Shown: positions 1-8,253 of the stretch, one piece after another
Position numbering within the stretch: the first letter of the stretch is position 1
Layout: every line of letters starts with the position of its first letter
DNA from: DASYLJ01 sp964432595
GTDB lineage: Bacteria; Desulfobacterota; Binatia; DP-6
Length of the DNA stretch: 64,000 bases
Assembly: GCA_964432595.1 (NCBI GenBank)
Contig: CAYSOF010000005.1
Span: 287,076-351,075, forward strand
Direction of reading: 5' to 3'
The notes under the pieces: model-generated
The model's input: the letters and a program-made list of their open reading frames with translations, nothing else
What the model was told of the DNA's origin: nothing
Databases searched by the model: none
Program-made: the position numbers and the translations under genes

Positions 1-303
1 GGCGGCAGCGGCATCGTGCCGTCGACGGGTCGGGACACCGTGCTCGATCAAAAGGAGTTGTCCGCGCTCGTCGATGCAGGCAAGACGATCCAGAAGACGT
101 TCACGCCCGTGCTGGACGCGTCGGGCAAGCCGAAGCCCTGGGACATCGAGTTCGGCTTCGCCGCGGGCAAGCTGTGGCTGTTCCAGTGCCGGCCGTTCCA
201 GGGCAACGACCAGCTGAAGAACCTCCCCGCGCTCGCGCCCCTCGACGGCGCCGGCGCCGCCAACGGCAACGAGATCCTGAACATGAAGGAGATCCTGCGA
301 TGA
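1..303 (+). CDS. PEP synthase / pyruvate phosphate dikinase-like ATP-binding protein, C-terminal fragment
   Basis: The gene enters from the left edge in frame 1 and ends at TGA 301-303, so only the last 100 codons are visible. The text around DIEFGFAAGKLWLFQCRPF matches the closing strand of the PPDK/PEP-synthase N-terminal ATP-grasp domain, where a D-x-E-F/W pair and an LLQxRP motif finish the nucleotide-binding half. In this family the domain phosphorylates a phosphohistidine carrier with ATP. Neither the histidine domain nor the PEP-binding barrel can follow, because the protein stops about 40 residues after the motif; it may be an ATP-binding domain-only protein. Its stop overlaps the next start (ATGA), so the two are probably co-translated. 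Confidence 0.6.
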   Translation, partial: GGSGIVPSTGRDTVLDQKELSALVDAGKTIQKTFTPVLDASGKPKPWDIEFGFAAGKLWLFQCRPFQGNDQLKNLPALAPLDGAGAANGNEILNMKEILR

Positions 304-1916
304 CGACGATCCGCCTGCGCGCGCTGCTGTTGCTCGCGACGGCCCTGGCGGCCGCCCCGCTACATGCGGCGCTCGATCCGCAGGGCGACGTCACGTGGGA
401 CGGCAGCGCGCCGCCGGACGGCGTCTACTTCCACTGGTACGAGCCGTCCTTCTACACGGGCTTCGCGCCGCGCTCGCAGGACCCGTCCCGCATCCACATC
501 GAGCTGTCGCGCGGCAACCAGGTGCGCACCACCGTCGTCCTCGGCGACGCCGAGCTCGACGCCTACCTCGACGACCTGGCGCTGCGTCGCGCGACGTACC
601 AGGAGCTGATCGACAAGGGCGTGATCCAGCTCAGCACGAACTCGGCCTACGAACGTTTCACGAAAGCGCTCGACGACGCGGGCGTGGCGGCGGCCCTCGC
701 GGCGCGCGGCGCGCCCGACGCTTTCCGCGAGAAGACCGTCGACGTCATGGCCGCGCTGAACCCGGGGCGCGTGTTCCGCATCAAGATGCCCGTCGACAAG
801 GTGCTGGCCGCGTGGCACGCGCAGGTGGCCGCCAACCCGACGTCGCGGCTCGACGCGGCGAACGCGATCCTACCGGGCCGCGTGAACCTCACCGAGCTGA
901 CGCCGGCGCAGGACGCCGCGCTCACGACCGCCATGAGCGCGGCCGCCGGCGGGCCCACGTCGAGCGAGTTCCGCACCGCCGCGCTCGCGTTCCTCGACGC
1001 CGCGACGAACGGCCACTACCGCGCCGGCGGCGACGCCATCGAGGCCGTCGAGTTCACCGCGATCTACCCGGCCGGCACCATGGAGGGCACGACGACGTAC
1101 CAGGGCGAGAAGCTGCCCGACTTCGGCGTCACCGGCATCTGGCCGCTCATCCGGCGCGACAAGGGCCGGGGCCAGGCCGGCATGGTCGACTACCTGTCGC
1201 TGAATCCCGGGTACGGCTTCATCACGCTGCTCGGCTACCAGTACGCCGGCGGCATCTCGTACAACGCGTTCCACAACGCCGGCGTGCGCTGTCAGCTCAA
1301 CGGGACGCCGTTCCTGCCGGCCGCGTGGCGCAAAGTTGCCGGCGAGCGCAGCGGCAAGCCGTACCAGAACCTGTGGATCGTCGGCCGCGGGCCCACGTCG
1401 CACGGCTGCACGCGCCTGCCGTCCGGCCACATGAGCGAGATGCGCCAGATCATCCCGACCGAGGACGCGGACATGGTGCGCGTGCGCACCTACCGCAACC
1501 TGCCGCAGTGCTTCGACCTGTTCGACGTCGACGGAGACGGCAGCGCGGAGATCATGGGCGTGCAGTACTACCTCGCCTACCGGAGCAACGACCACACGCC
1601 GGTGAAGGCGTGGGTGAGCAACAAGCGCGAGCCGTTCTATCGCTGGCTCTACGGCAACCGCATCGAGCTGGCCGAGCCCGGCCGCGCGCGGATCACGAAG
1701 GCGCCGGTCTGCCGCTTCGAAGGCAAGAAGGCGCGCGAAGCCGAGACCGTCGACGCGGCGCCGCTCTACGAGCCCGCGTTCACCCCCGAGGCGATCCAGT
1801 TCTACACGGTGAAGCCGGTGCCCTTCGACAGTCCGAAGGGCTTCGAGCTCAACCGCGAGCTGCGCAAGATCGGCGCCGGCCACACGACGGACCGCGCCGC
1901 GCTGCTGCTGAAGTGA
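300..1916 (+). CDS. secreted L,D-transpeptidase-like (YkuD-type) protein, copy 1
   Basis: A 538-residue exported protein. The ATG at 300 overlaps the previous stop and begins a clean signal peptide (MTTIRLRALLLLATALAAA, cleavage probably near LHA-AL). A GPTSHGCTRL motif with Cys370 resembles the catalytic SHGC(I/T)R signature of YkuD L,D-transpeptidases, which cross-link peptidoglycan or attach proteins to it. The preceding histidine (HNAG, about residue 326) is farther away than in classical enzymes. The protein is longer than typical YkuD proteins; residues 30-320 are an unrecognised domain beginning with the YEPSFYTGFAPRSQDPSRIH block. It is paralogous along its whole length to the next gene. 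Peptidoglycan activity is inference from one motif; no LysM or other wall-binding domain is seen. Confidence 0.55.
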   Translation: MTTIRLRALLLLATALAAAPLHAALDPQGDVTWDGSAPPDGVYFHWYEPSFYTGFAPRSQDPSRIHIELSRGNQVRTTVVLGDAELDAYLDDLALRRATYQELIDKGVIQLSTNSAYERFTKALDDAGVAAALAARGAPDAFREKTVDVMAALNPGRVFRIKMPVDKVLAAWHAQVAANPTSRLDAANAILPGRVNLTELTPAQDAALTTAMSAAAGGPTSSEFRTAALAFLDAATNGHYRAGGDAIEAVEFTAIYPAGTMEGTTTYQGEKLPDFGVTGIWPLIRRDKGRGQAGMVDYLSLNPGYGFITLLGYQYAGGISYNAFHNAGVRCQLNGTPFLPAAWRKVAGERSGKPYQNLWIVGRGPTSHGCTRLPSGHMSEMRQIIPTEDADMVRVRTYRNLPQCFDLFDVDGDGSAEIMGVQYYLAYRSNDHTPVKAWVSNKREPFYRWLYGNRIELAEPGRARITKAPVCRFEGKKAREAETVDAAPLYEPAFTPEAIQFYTVKPVPFDSPKGFELNRELRKIGAGHTTDRAALLLK

Positions 1917-3484
1917 TGCGGGCCGCGCTCGTCCTCGTCCTGTTGCTCGCCGTCCGCGCCCTGGCGGGCGACCAGCTCGCGGCGCCGCCCGAGCTCGGCG
2001 TCTACTACGACCGCTACGAGCCCTACTTCTACACGGGCTTCGCGCCGCGCGCGCAGGACCCGGCGCGCATCCATCTCCACCTGGGGCGCGGCAATCAGCT
2101 GCGCGCCACGATCGTCCTGTCCGATGCCATGCTCGCCGACTACGCGCGGGACCTCCAGACGCGGCAGCGCAGCTATCGCACGCTCATCGCAGACGGCCGG
2201 CTCGCGCTGACGCAGAACCTCGGCTACGAGGCCTTCGAGCAGCGGCTGGCCGAGGTGCAGCTCGACCGTCTGGTCGCCGACGAGGCGGACCTCGAGCCCG
2301 CCGAGATCCGCGAGCGCAACCTGCAGCTGCTCGAGCGCCTCGAGCCCGGCCGCGTGTTCCGCATTCGCATGCCGGTCGACCAGGTCGTGCACCGGTGGGC
2401 GTCGCAGGTGACCCCCGAAGACCACCGCGCGCTCGACGACCACCGCCGGCTCGATCTGCTGAACCGGATGCTGCCGACGCGGCTCTTCGTCGACCAGCTC
2501 GCGCCCGACGTCGCGGCACGGCTCGACGCGCTCGTCGCGCGCTGCCCCGCCGACGTCGCCACCCTGCGTCCCGATTTCCTGGCGCTGCTCGACCGCGTGA
2601 CGAACGGCCGCTACCCCGTGAAGGACGGCGCGTTCACGTTCGTCGAGCTCACCGCCATCTGGCCGATCGGCAGCCTGAACGACACGATGCCGTATCGCGG
2701 CCGGCGCATTCCCGCCTATCCGATCACCGGGCGTCGCGCGCTGACGACACACCAGCGCACGCAGACGGTCGACCACGTGCCCGTCGACGAGGCGTACAGC
2801 TATGCGCCGTGGCTCCCGTACATCCACATCGGCACCCGCATGCACGACGCCATCCACACGCTGTGGTGGAAGATGGAGCCCGAGCGGACGCCGTTCCTGC
2901 CGTCGGCGTGGCGGCGCGTCGACCGCGGCAGCCGCGACGGCCAGCCGTTCCGCTATCTGTGGCTCCTGTCGCGCGGGCCGATGTCGCACGGGTGTACGCA
3001 CCTGAACGCCGGCCACATCGCCGAGCTGCGCCAGATGCTGCCGTCGGAGACGGCGCGCCTCTACGAGGTCGACGTCCACCTGAACGCGGCGCCGCGCTAC
3101 GACGTGTTCGACATCGACGGCGACTTCACGCCCGAGGTGATGGGCGTCGGCTACTTCATCGCCTACGCGCTCGAGGGCAACACGCCCCACCGGCTGCGCG
3201 TGCCCGACGAGCGGCGCGCCTACTACGACTGGCTCTACGCCGGCGAGCTCGGCTACGACCCGGACGGGCGCGGCCGCTTCGCCGTCGTGCGCGACGGCCG
3301 CTTCGTCGACCGCGCCGCCGTGGACGGCTACGAGTATCACGACCTCGCCCTCTACGAGGCCGCGTACGAGCCGGAGACGATCCAGTTCTACCGGCTGGTC
3401 GACATCCCGTTCGCGCAGGAGCTGCGCAAGGTGAGCCTGCAGTACCCGTTTCCCGGGCTCACGCTCGCGACCAGCGTGCGATAG
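1916..3484 (+). CDS. secreted L,D-transpeptidase-like protein, copy 2
   Basis: A 522-residue paralogue of the preceding gene; its ATG shares the A of the upstream TGA (TGATG). The signal peptide is MRAALVLVLLLAVRALAG. Shared blocks include YFYTGFAPRAQDPARIH, PGRVFRIRMPVD, the TPFLPSAWR run and MSHGCTHL with Cys360. The usual Arg after SHGC-x is His here (Arg in copy 1), so substrate binding may differ. Both copies carry a D-x-DGD acidic block about 55 residues after the Cys. The two sequences have clearly diverged, so this is an old tandem duplication rather than a recent repeat. The role is probably in the envelope. Confidence 0.55.
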   Translation: MRAALVLVLLLAVRALAGDQLAAPPELGVYYDRYEPYFYTGFAPRAQDPARIHLHLGRGNQLRATIVLSDAMLADYARDLQTRQRSYRTLIADGRLALTQNLGYEAFEQRLAEVQLDRLVADEADLEPAEIRERNLQLLERLEPGRVFRIRMPVDQVVHRWASQVTPEDHRALDDHRRLDLLNRMLPTRLFVDQLAPDVAARLDALVARCPADVATLRPDFLALLDRVTNGRYPVKDGAFTFVELTAIWPIGSLNDTMPYRGRRIPAYPITGRRALTTHQRTQTVDHVPVDEAYSYAPWLPYIHIGTRMHDAIHTLWWKMEPERTPFLPSAWRRVDRGSRDGQPFRYLWLLSRGPMSHGCTHLNAGHIAELRQMLPSETARLYEVDVHLNAAPRYDVFDIDGDFTPEVMGVGYFIAYALEGNTPHRLRVPDERRAYYDWLYAGELGYDPDGRGRFAVVRDGRFVDRAAVDGYEYHDLALYEAAYEPETIQFYRLVDIPFAQELRKVSLQYPFPGLTLATSVR

Positions 3485-3487
3485 CGC

Positions 3488-6400
3488 TCACACCGGCTTC
3501 GGCGTCCGCGTCTTCTCGATCAGATCGCGGACGCGCCGCGACAGCGTCTGGCAGACCGCGATGGCGATGCCGGGATGCTCCTCCATCACGTGCAGGAGAT
3601 CCTCGCGGTCGAGGCGCATGACGCGGACGGCCGTCTCCGCGCGTGCCGTCGCCGACCGTGTCTCGCCGTCGAACACCGACATCTCGCCGAAGAACTCGCC
3701 GGGGCCCAGCGTCGCCAGCGTGCGCTCCTCGCGCCGCACCGACACGTGCCCCGCCACGATGACGTACATCTGGTCGCCGAACTCCTCCTCGCGCACGATG
3801 TCGGCGCCGGCGTCGTAGGCCTCCTCGCGCACGACGTGCGCCAGCTCCGCGAGCTGGCGCGTCGTCAGCGCGGCGAAGAGATCGAGGCTACGGAGGCGGA
3901 GGATGATGTCGACGTACGTGAGCACGACCTGATCCGGCGGTGCCGCATCATCGCGCGATTCCGGCGGGGCATCCAGCAGCAGGCGCAGCATCGGATCGGC
4001 GTCGGCTCGCAGCTCGGCCATCGCCGCCTCGCACGACGGCGGCTCGCGACCGAGCGCGCGGGCGGCCGCGGCGGTGGTGTCGGGATCCGCGGCGTCGTCG
4101 AGGAGCGGAAGGACGACGGCGCGGTCATGGTCGGGCAGCAGTGCGTCGAGGGCCTCGGCGAGCACGGCGCGGGTGCGCCGATCGCGCGCGCGGACCAGGA
4201 CGAGGCCGATCTCGGCGATGCGGTTCTCGCGGAACAGCACGGCCAGGAGCAGCAGCACGGTGTGAATGCCCTCGTCGATGCGCTCGCCCAGCCGGACCAG
4301 GACCAGCTCCGGCGCGGACCCTGCGGCCACCGCGGCGTACTGCAGCATCGTCGTGCGGACCTCGCGCACCTCCTGCTCGACGAGTCCGCGCAGCGTCCGC
4401 GCGTCGAGATGCATGTCGTGCAGGATCGGCAGCGCCGCATCGTGGATCGCACGGCCGCCGAACGCGAGCCCGTCGAGGAGCGGCTGGATCGCTCCCAGAC
4501 CGAACGCGCACACGGCGTCGCGGGCAGCCGCGGCCTCGGCCGCGTCGTCCGCACCGAGCCGCGCGACCGCGAGCCGCAGGTGGCGCGCGATCCGCAGGCG
4601 GCCGACGTAGCGGACCACGGCCGCGCGGACGCGCGGAGCCTCGTCGTGCGCCTGCGCGAGGATCACGGCTTCGTACGGCGCGACGGCGTCGGCGTGCCGC
4701 AGCGCGAGATCGGCGAACGTCTCGACGACGCGGGCGCGGTGCTCTTCGACGTCGAGGCGGCGCGCGAGCACCGCGAGGCGCTGCTCGCGGTGCTCGCGAC
4801 CGGTGTCGTGGGCGAGCGCCGCACGCCGCATCTCCTCGAGAGCGACGTGGCGAACCGCGGCGTCGTCGCCGGCGAGCAGCGCGTCGTCGACGCCGGCGCC
4901 GCCGCGCGCACGGGCGGCGAGTCGAACCGCCGCCGCCGGGTCGTCGGCGAATCGCGCCAGGACCGGGCCGGCGTGCGTCGCCATCGCCAGCTCGGCGTAT
5001 GCCTGGACGACGCGCGCCCGCGTGAGATCGTCGAGGGCGCCCGCGTCCGCCAGGAGAAGCTCGAGCTCGTGCGCCGCGGCAGGTATCGGGCCGTCGTGCG
5101 GGCCGCGCGCGTCGAGCACGCGGTGCAGCGCCGCGACGATGAGCGGTACCGACGCCGCCGGCGCGCGTCGCGCCGCGCGCGCGAGGGCCAGGATGGCGCC
5201 CGGACTCTCGGCGACGAGATCGCAGGCGACACGACAGGCGTCCGGATCGTCGCCGACGAGCCGTGCCTCCAGCGCCCGGACCGTCCGGCGGTCGAGCAGC
5301 GCCGCCAGCGGGCGCGCGTCGCGCGGACGGATCGGCCATGCGCTCGTCGCCTCGAGCAGCAGCGTCGGGTAGATGCGCCACAGCGCCAGCGTCACGACGA
5401 GCCACACGCCGGCGATGGGCAGACCGACGAGACCGACCCACGGCGGCGTGCCGATCGCGAGCGCGCACAGGATGACGACGTTGCCGAGCGCACCCCCCAG
5501 CCGGCGGATCGGCCCGTCGATCAGCGCCGTCACCGCGGGCCGCACCGACTCGCGGAAGAGCGTCGTCAGGACCTTCATCGCGGGGTCGAAGATCGCGTGA
5601 TCCTGGATGCTGGCGCCCGTGACGGCGCCGATGCCGGCCGGGACGTCGAGCCGCACGCCGATGCCGAAGAATCCGATCAGGTAGACGAGGGGCGACAGCG
5701 TCGCGGCGAGCGGCACGCCGATGCGGCGGAAGACGACCGTCGTGCCGAGCAGCTGGATCGCCAGCACACCGATGTTGAGGAAACCGCGAAAGGCCGCGTA
5801 GAGGGCGAGGAGCCGCTGCTCGCCGTTGGCCCCGCGGGTGGCCTGGTCGGTGACGTACGAGAACTGGAAGTAGAGCATCGGGCCGAGGACGCCGGACAGC
5901 AGCGTGCCCAGCGCGAGGAGGCGGAACAGGCGACTCTCGTTCCAGAGGCCGCGCAGCATGGGCAAGGCGCTCGCCGGCGGCGGCTCGCGGCGCGCGCGAC
6001 GTCCGTGATGGACGCGCAGCGGGCGCACGCGGTCGACGGCGAGCGCCAGGACGGCCGCGAGCCCGAGCGCGCCGGCGGCGACGGGCAACGGCGCGGCCAC
6101 CCCCGCGGCGCGGCCGAGCAACCCGCAGCCGAAGCTGCCCGCGATGGCGCCGAGCGTGCCGCCCGCCATGATCGGTGCGTAGAGCCGCTTGGCCTGGCGC
6201 GCGTTCAGGACGTCGCCGAGCGCAACCCACAGCACGAGGAGCGCGATCGCCTCGACCTGCTTCGACGCGAGCACCAGCAGGACGTACGCGCTCTGCACGC
6301 CGTTCTGGACCAGCGCCCAGAGCGGCAGCAGGAGCAGCGCCAGCGCCAACAGCGTCCGCGCGAGCAGACGGCCGTGGTCGACGCGCGACGCGAGGCGGCT

Positions 6401-6619
6401 CACGGCCCCCGTCGAGACGACCATGCAGAGCGAGCTCGCGAGGAACACGACCGGCAGCCACTCGACGCCGACGCGCTTCAGGAAGAGCGTCTCGGAGACG
6501 TTGGCCAGCGAGACGGCCGTCCAGCCGACGAGGAAGCACGTCGCCATCGCCCAGCCGACGACGAGCCGCTCGCCGTGCTCGATGGCCCACCGTCGCTCGC
6601 CCGGCGCCGCTGCGGACAT
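3488..6619 (-). CDS. NTT/MFS-like transporter fused to HEAT repeats and a cNMP-binding domain
   Basis: A 1043-residue protein. Residues 15-430 hold about 12 hydrophobic segments arranged like the ATP/ADP (Npt1/Npt2) exchanger and related MFS proteins. Residues 430-880 are a long Ala/Arg/Leu-rich helical array typical of HEAT repeats. Residues 895-1040 form a cyclic-nucleotide-binding domain with a recognisable phosphate cassette (FFGEMSVFDGETRSATARA: Gly-Glu and the R-S-A-T segment kept). The architecture suggests transport or signalling controlled by a small nucleotide. It lies 11 bp downstream of another NTT-like gene on the same strand and probably shares its transcript. Substrate is unknown. 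Start: ATG 6617-6619. Confidence 0.7.
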   Translation of the reverse strand: MSAAAPGERRWAIEHGERLVVGWAMATCFLVGWTAVSLANVSETLFLKRVGVEWLPVVFLASSLCMVVSTGAVSRLASRVDHGRLLARTLLALALLLLPLWALVQNGVQSAYVLLVLASKQVEAIALLVLWVALGDVLNARQAKRLYAPIMAGGTLGAIAGSFGCGLLGRAAGVAAPLPVAAGALGLAAVLALAVDRVRPLRVHHGRRARREPPPASALPMLRGLWNESRLFRLLALGTLLSGVLGPMLYFQFSYVTDQATRGANGEQRLLALYAAFRGFLNIGVLAIQLLGTTVVFRRIGVPLAATLSPLVYLIGFFGIGVRLDVPAGIGAVTGASIQDHAIFDPAMKVLTTLFRESVRPAVTALIDGPIRRLGGALGNVVILCALAIGTPPWVGLVGLPIAGVWLVVTLALWRIYPTLLLEATSAWPIRPRDARPLAALLDRRTVRALEARLVGDDPDACRVACDLVAESPGAILALARAARRAPAASVPLIVAALHRVLDARGPHDGPIPAAAHELELLLADAGALDDLTRARVVQAYAELAMATHAGPVLARFADDPAAAVRLAARARGGAGVDDALLAGDDAAVRHVALEEMRRAALAHDTGREHREQRLAVLARRLDVEEHRARVVETFADLALRHADAVAPYEAVILAQAHDEAPRVRAAVVRYVGRLRIARHLRLAVARLGADDAAEAAAARDAVCAFGLGAIQPLLDGLAFGGRAIHDAALPILHDMHLDARTLRGLVEQEVREVRTTMLQYAAVAAGSAPELVLVRLGERIDEGIHTVLLLLAVLFRENRIAEIGLVLVRARDRRTRAVLAEALDALLPDHDRAVVLPLLDDAADPDTTAAAARALGREPPSCEAAMAELRADADPMLRLLLDAPPESRDDAAPPDQVVLTYVDIILRLRSLDLFAALTTRQLAELAHVVREEAYDAGADIVREEEFGDQMYVIVAGHVSVRREERTLATLGPGEFFGEMSVFDGETRSATARAETAVRVMRLDREDLLHVMEEHPGIAIAVCQTLSRRVRDLIEKTRTPKPV

Positions 6620-6630
6620 CCCGTCCCGCG

Positions 6631-8055
6631 TCAGGACGCCGCGACGGCGGCCCGGTTCTCACGCACGACGACCACGGCGAGCAGCAGCCACAGCACGCAC
6701 AAGACGACGTTCGTGAGCAGGAACGACTCGGTCGAGAACGCCAGGACGTGCGCCCCGAGCACGACGGTGAACGCCGCCAGCGCGTCGCCGAGGCGCACGC
6801 AGAACGTCTCGACGGCCGGTTTCGCCGTGTACTTCTCGGCCGCCGTCGTGGGCAGCCAGAGCACCTGCTGCGCCGTGTTGTTGATCGAGTAGTTCGTCGC
6901 GTTCTCGGCGATCTTCATGACGCGCACGACGGCGAGGATCGGCAGGAACGCCATCGTCGCCGCGCCGAGCAACGCGATCGTCGGCAGGAGGAGCAGGATG
7001 GCGCCGAGGCCGCCGTACTTGAGGAGCCGCGACGCGACGAGGGCCTGCAGCCCGAGCGCGCAGACGTTCACCCAGAAGAAGAAGCTGCCGTAGAACGCGG
7101 TGGTGCCGGCGCGCACGAACGCCGACGGGTCCGCGACGACCTGGCTCGCCAGGTCGTGCTGGAGCGTGTCCTGGACGACGTGGAACAGGATGTTCTCGCC
7201 GTTGGTGTTCACCCAGTGCGTCAGCAGCACGATCCCCGCGACCGCGACGAGGTAGCGGCGGCGCATCACCATGCCGAAGGCGTCGTCGGATTCGTCGCTC
7301 GAGGCGGCCGCAGCGGCCGGGCGTCGGACCGGCTGCGGCTGCCCGCCGCCGACGGGCCCGCGCGCGTCGGCGATCGCCATCAACCCGAGCGACGCCGCGA
7401 GCGCCACGTTGGCGCCGAGCATCAGCACGCCGCTGTCGAGCATGCCGGCCTTCACCGCAAGCCCGGACAGGTACGCGCCGGCGGCCGCGCCGGCCGTCGC
7501 GCCGATCGCGATCAGCGGAAGGATCCGCTTGCCGCGCTCGTTCGAGTAGAGGTCGGCCGCGAACGCCCAGAACTGGGCGACGACGAACACGCCGAACATC
7601 CCCACCCAGACGTAGAAGACGATGCCCGTCGCCGGGCCCTGCCCCAACGCGGCCCCCGGTCGCAGGAACCAGAAGACGAGCGCGTTCGACATGCAGAAGA
7701 GCGTCGAGCGCACGATGAGCGTGCGGCGCGGCCACCGGGTGGCGAGACGTGCGTACAACGCGACGACGGGGATCAGCACGACGCTCTGGGCGAAGCTCGT
7801 GTACGCCTTCACCTCCATCTTGGAGAGACCGAAGACGTCGGAGCCGGCGATCCATCCGTCGCGCAGCGGCTTCACGAAGTAGTACGCACACAGGACGAGG
7901 AAGACGTTCGCGAACATCACGATGGCGGTGACGCCCTCGCCCGGCCGCACGTCGGTGAAGAGGCAGAGCAGCCGCTCGAGCGCGGAGCGGTCGGTCCCCG
8001 GCCGCGTCGGCATGGTCGGGACGTCGGCGGTCGTCGGGAGCGCGGTGGTCACCAT
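6631..8055 (-). CDS. Npt1/Npt2-family (ATP/ADP exchanger-like) membrane transporter
   Basis: A 474-residue membrane protein with about 12 transmembrane segments. The N-terminal region VRPGEGVTAIVMFANVF followed by YYFVKPLRDGW is the characteristic opening of the nucleotide-transporter-like branch of the MFS found in free-living bacteria; classical obligate-parasite ATP/ADP translocases belong to the same superfamily. A cytoplasmic loop (about residues 225-250) rich in Pro, Gln, Ala and Asp divides the two halves. First gene of a two-gene minus-strand unit with the HEAT/cNMP fusion. Whether it exchanges nucleotides is not shown by sequence alone. Confidence 0.7.
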   Translation of the reverse strand: MVTTALPTTADVPTMPTRPGTDRSALERLLCLFTDVRPGEGVTAIVMFANVFLVLCAYYFVKPLRDGWIAGSDVFGLSKMEVKAYTSFAQSVVLIPVVALYARLATRWPRRTLIVRSTLFCMSNALVFWFLRPGAALGQGPATGIVFYVWVGMFGVFVVAQFWAFAADLYSNERGKRILPLIAIGATAGAAAGAYLSGLAVKAGMLDSGVLMLGANVALAASLGLMAIADARGPVGGGQPQPVRRPAAAAASSDESDDAFGMVMRRRYLVAVAGIVLLTHWVNTNGENILFHVVQDTLQHDLASQVVADPSAFVRAGTTAFYGSFFFWVNVCALGLQALVASRLLKYGGLGAILLLLPTIALLGAATMAFLPILAVVRVMKIAENATNYSINNTAQQVLWLPTTAAEKYTAKPAVETFCVRLGDALAAFTVVLGAHVLAFSTESFLLTNVVLCVLWLLLAVVVVRENRAAVAAS

Positions 8056-8253
8056 GGGTCGGTGGGCGTCAGTCGTAGCATCCGCACGGCGACGTTAGAA
8101 ACGCCGCGACGCGGCCGCTCGGACCAACGGGCCGCGGGGTGCGACCTCTGGCCCGTCGACCATGCACGGCCGACGCAGGCATGCCCGCCTGCATGAGGCG
8201 CCCCCACGCGAATCGGGCCTCACGACGGCGTCCATCTTGCTATTCACTTCGCC
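8056..8253 (+). other. divergent intergenic region
   Basis: The 198 nt between the transporter operon (minus) and the propeller gene (plus) must hold both promoters. The last 30 nt before the ATG are locally AT-richer (CTTGCTATTCACTT, near 8237-8250). A small inverted repeat, GCAGGC and GCCTGC around a short loop, lies near 8176-8192. No convincing sigma-70 pair could be assigned. Confidence 0.35.

Noticed and set aside
3575..6892. An 1105-codon plus-strand frame
   Set aside because: It is a mirror of the transporter-HEAT-cNMP gene; composition is Arg/Glu/Asp/Gln-rich and without motifs.
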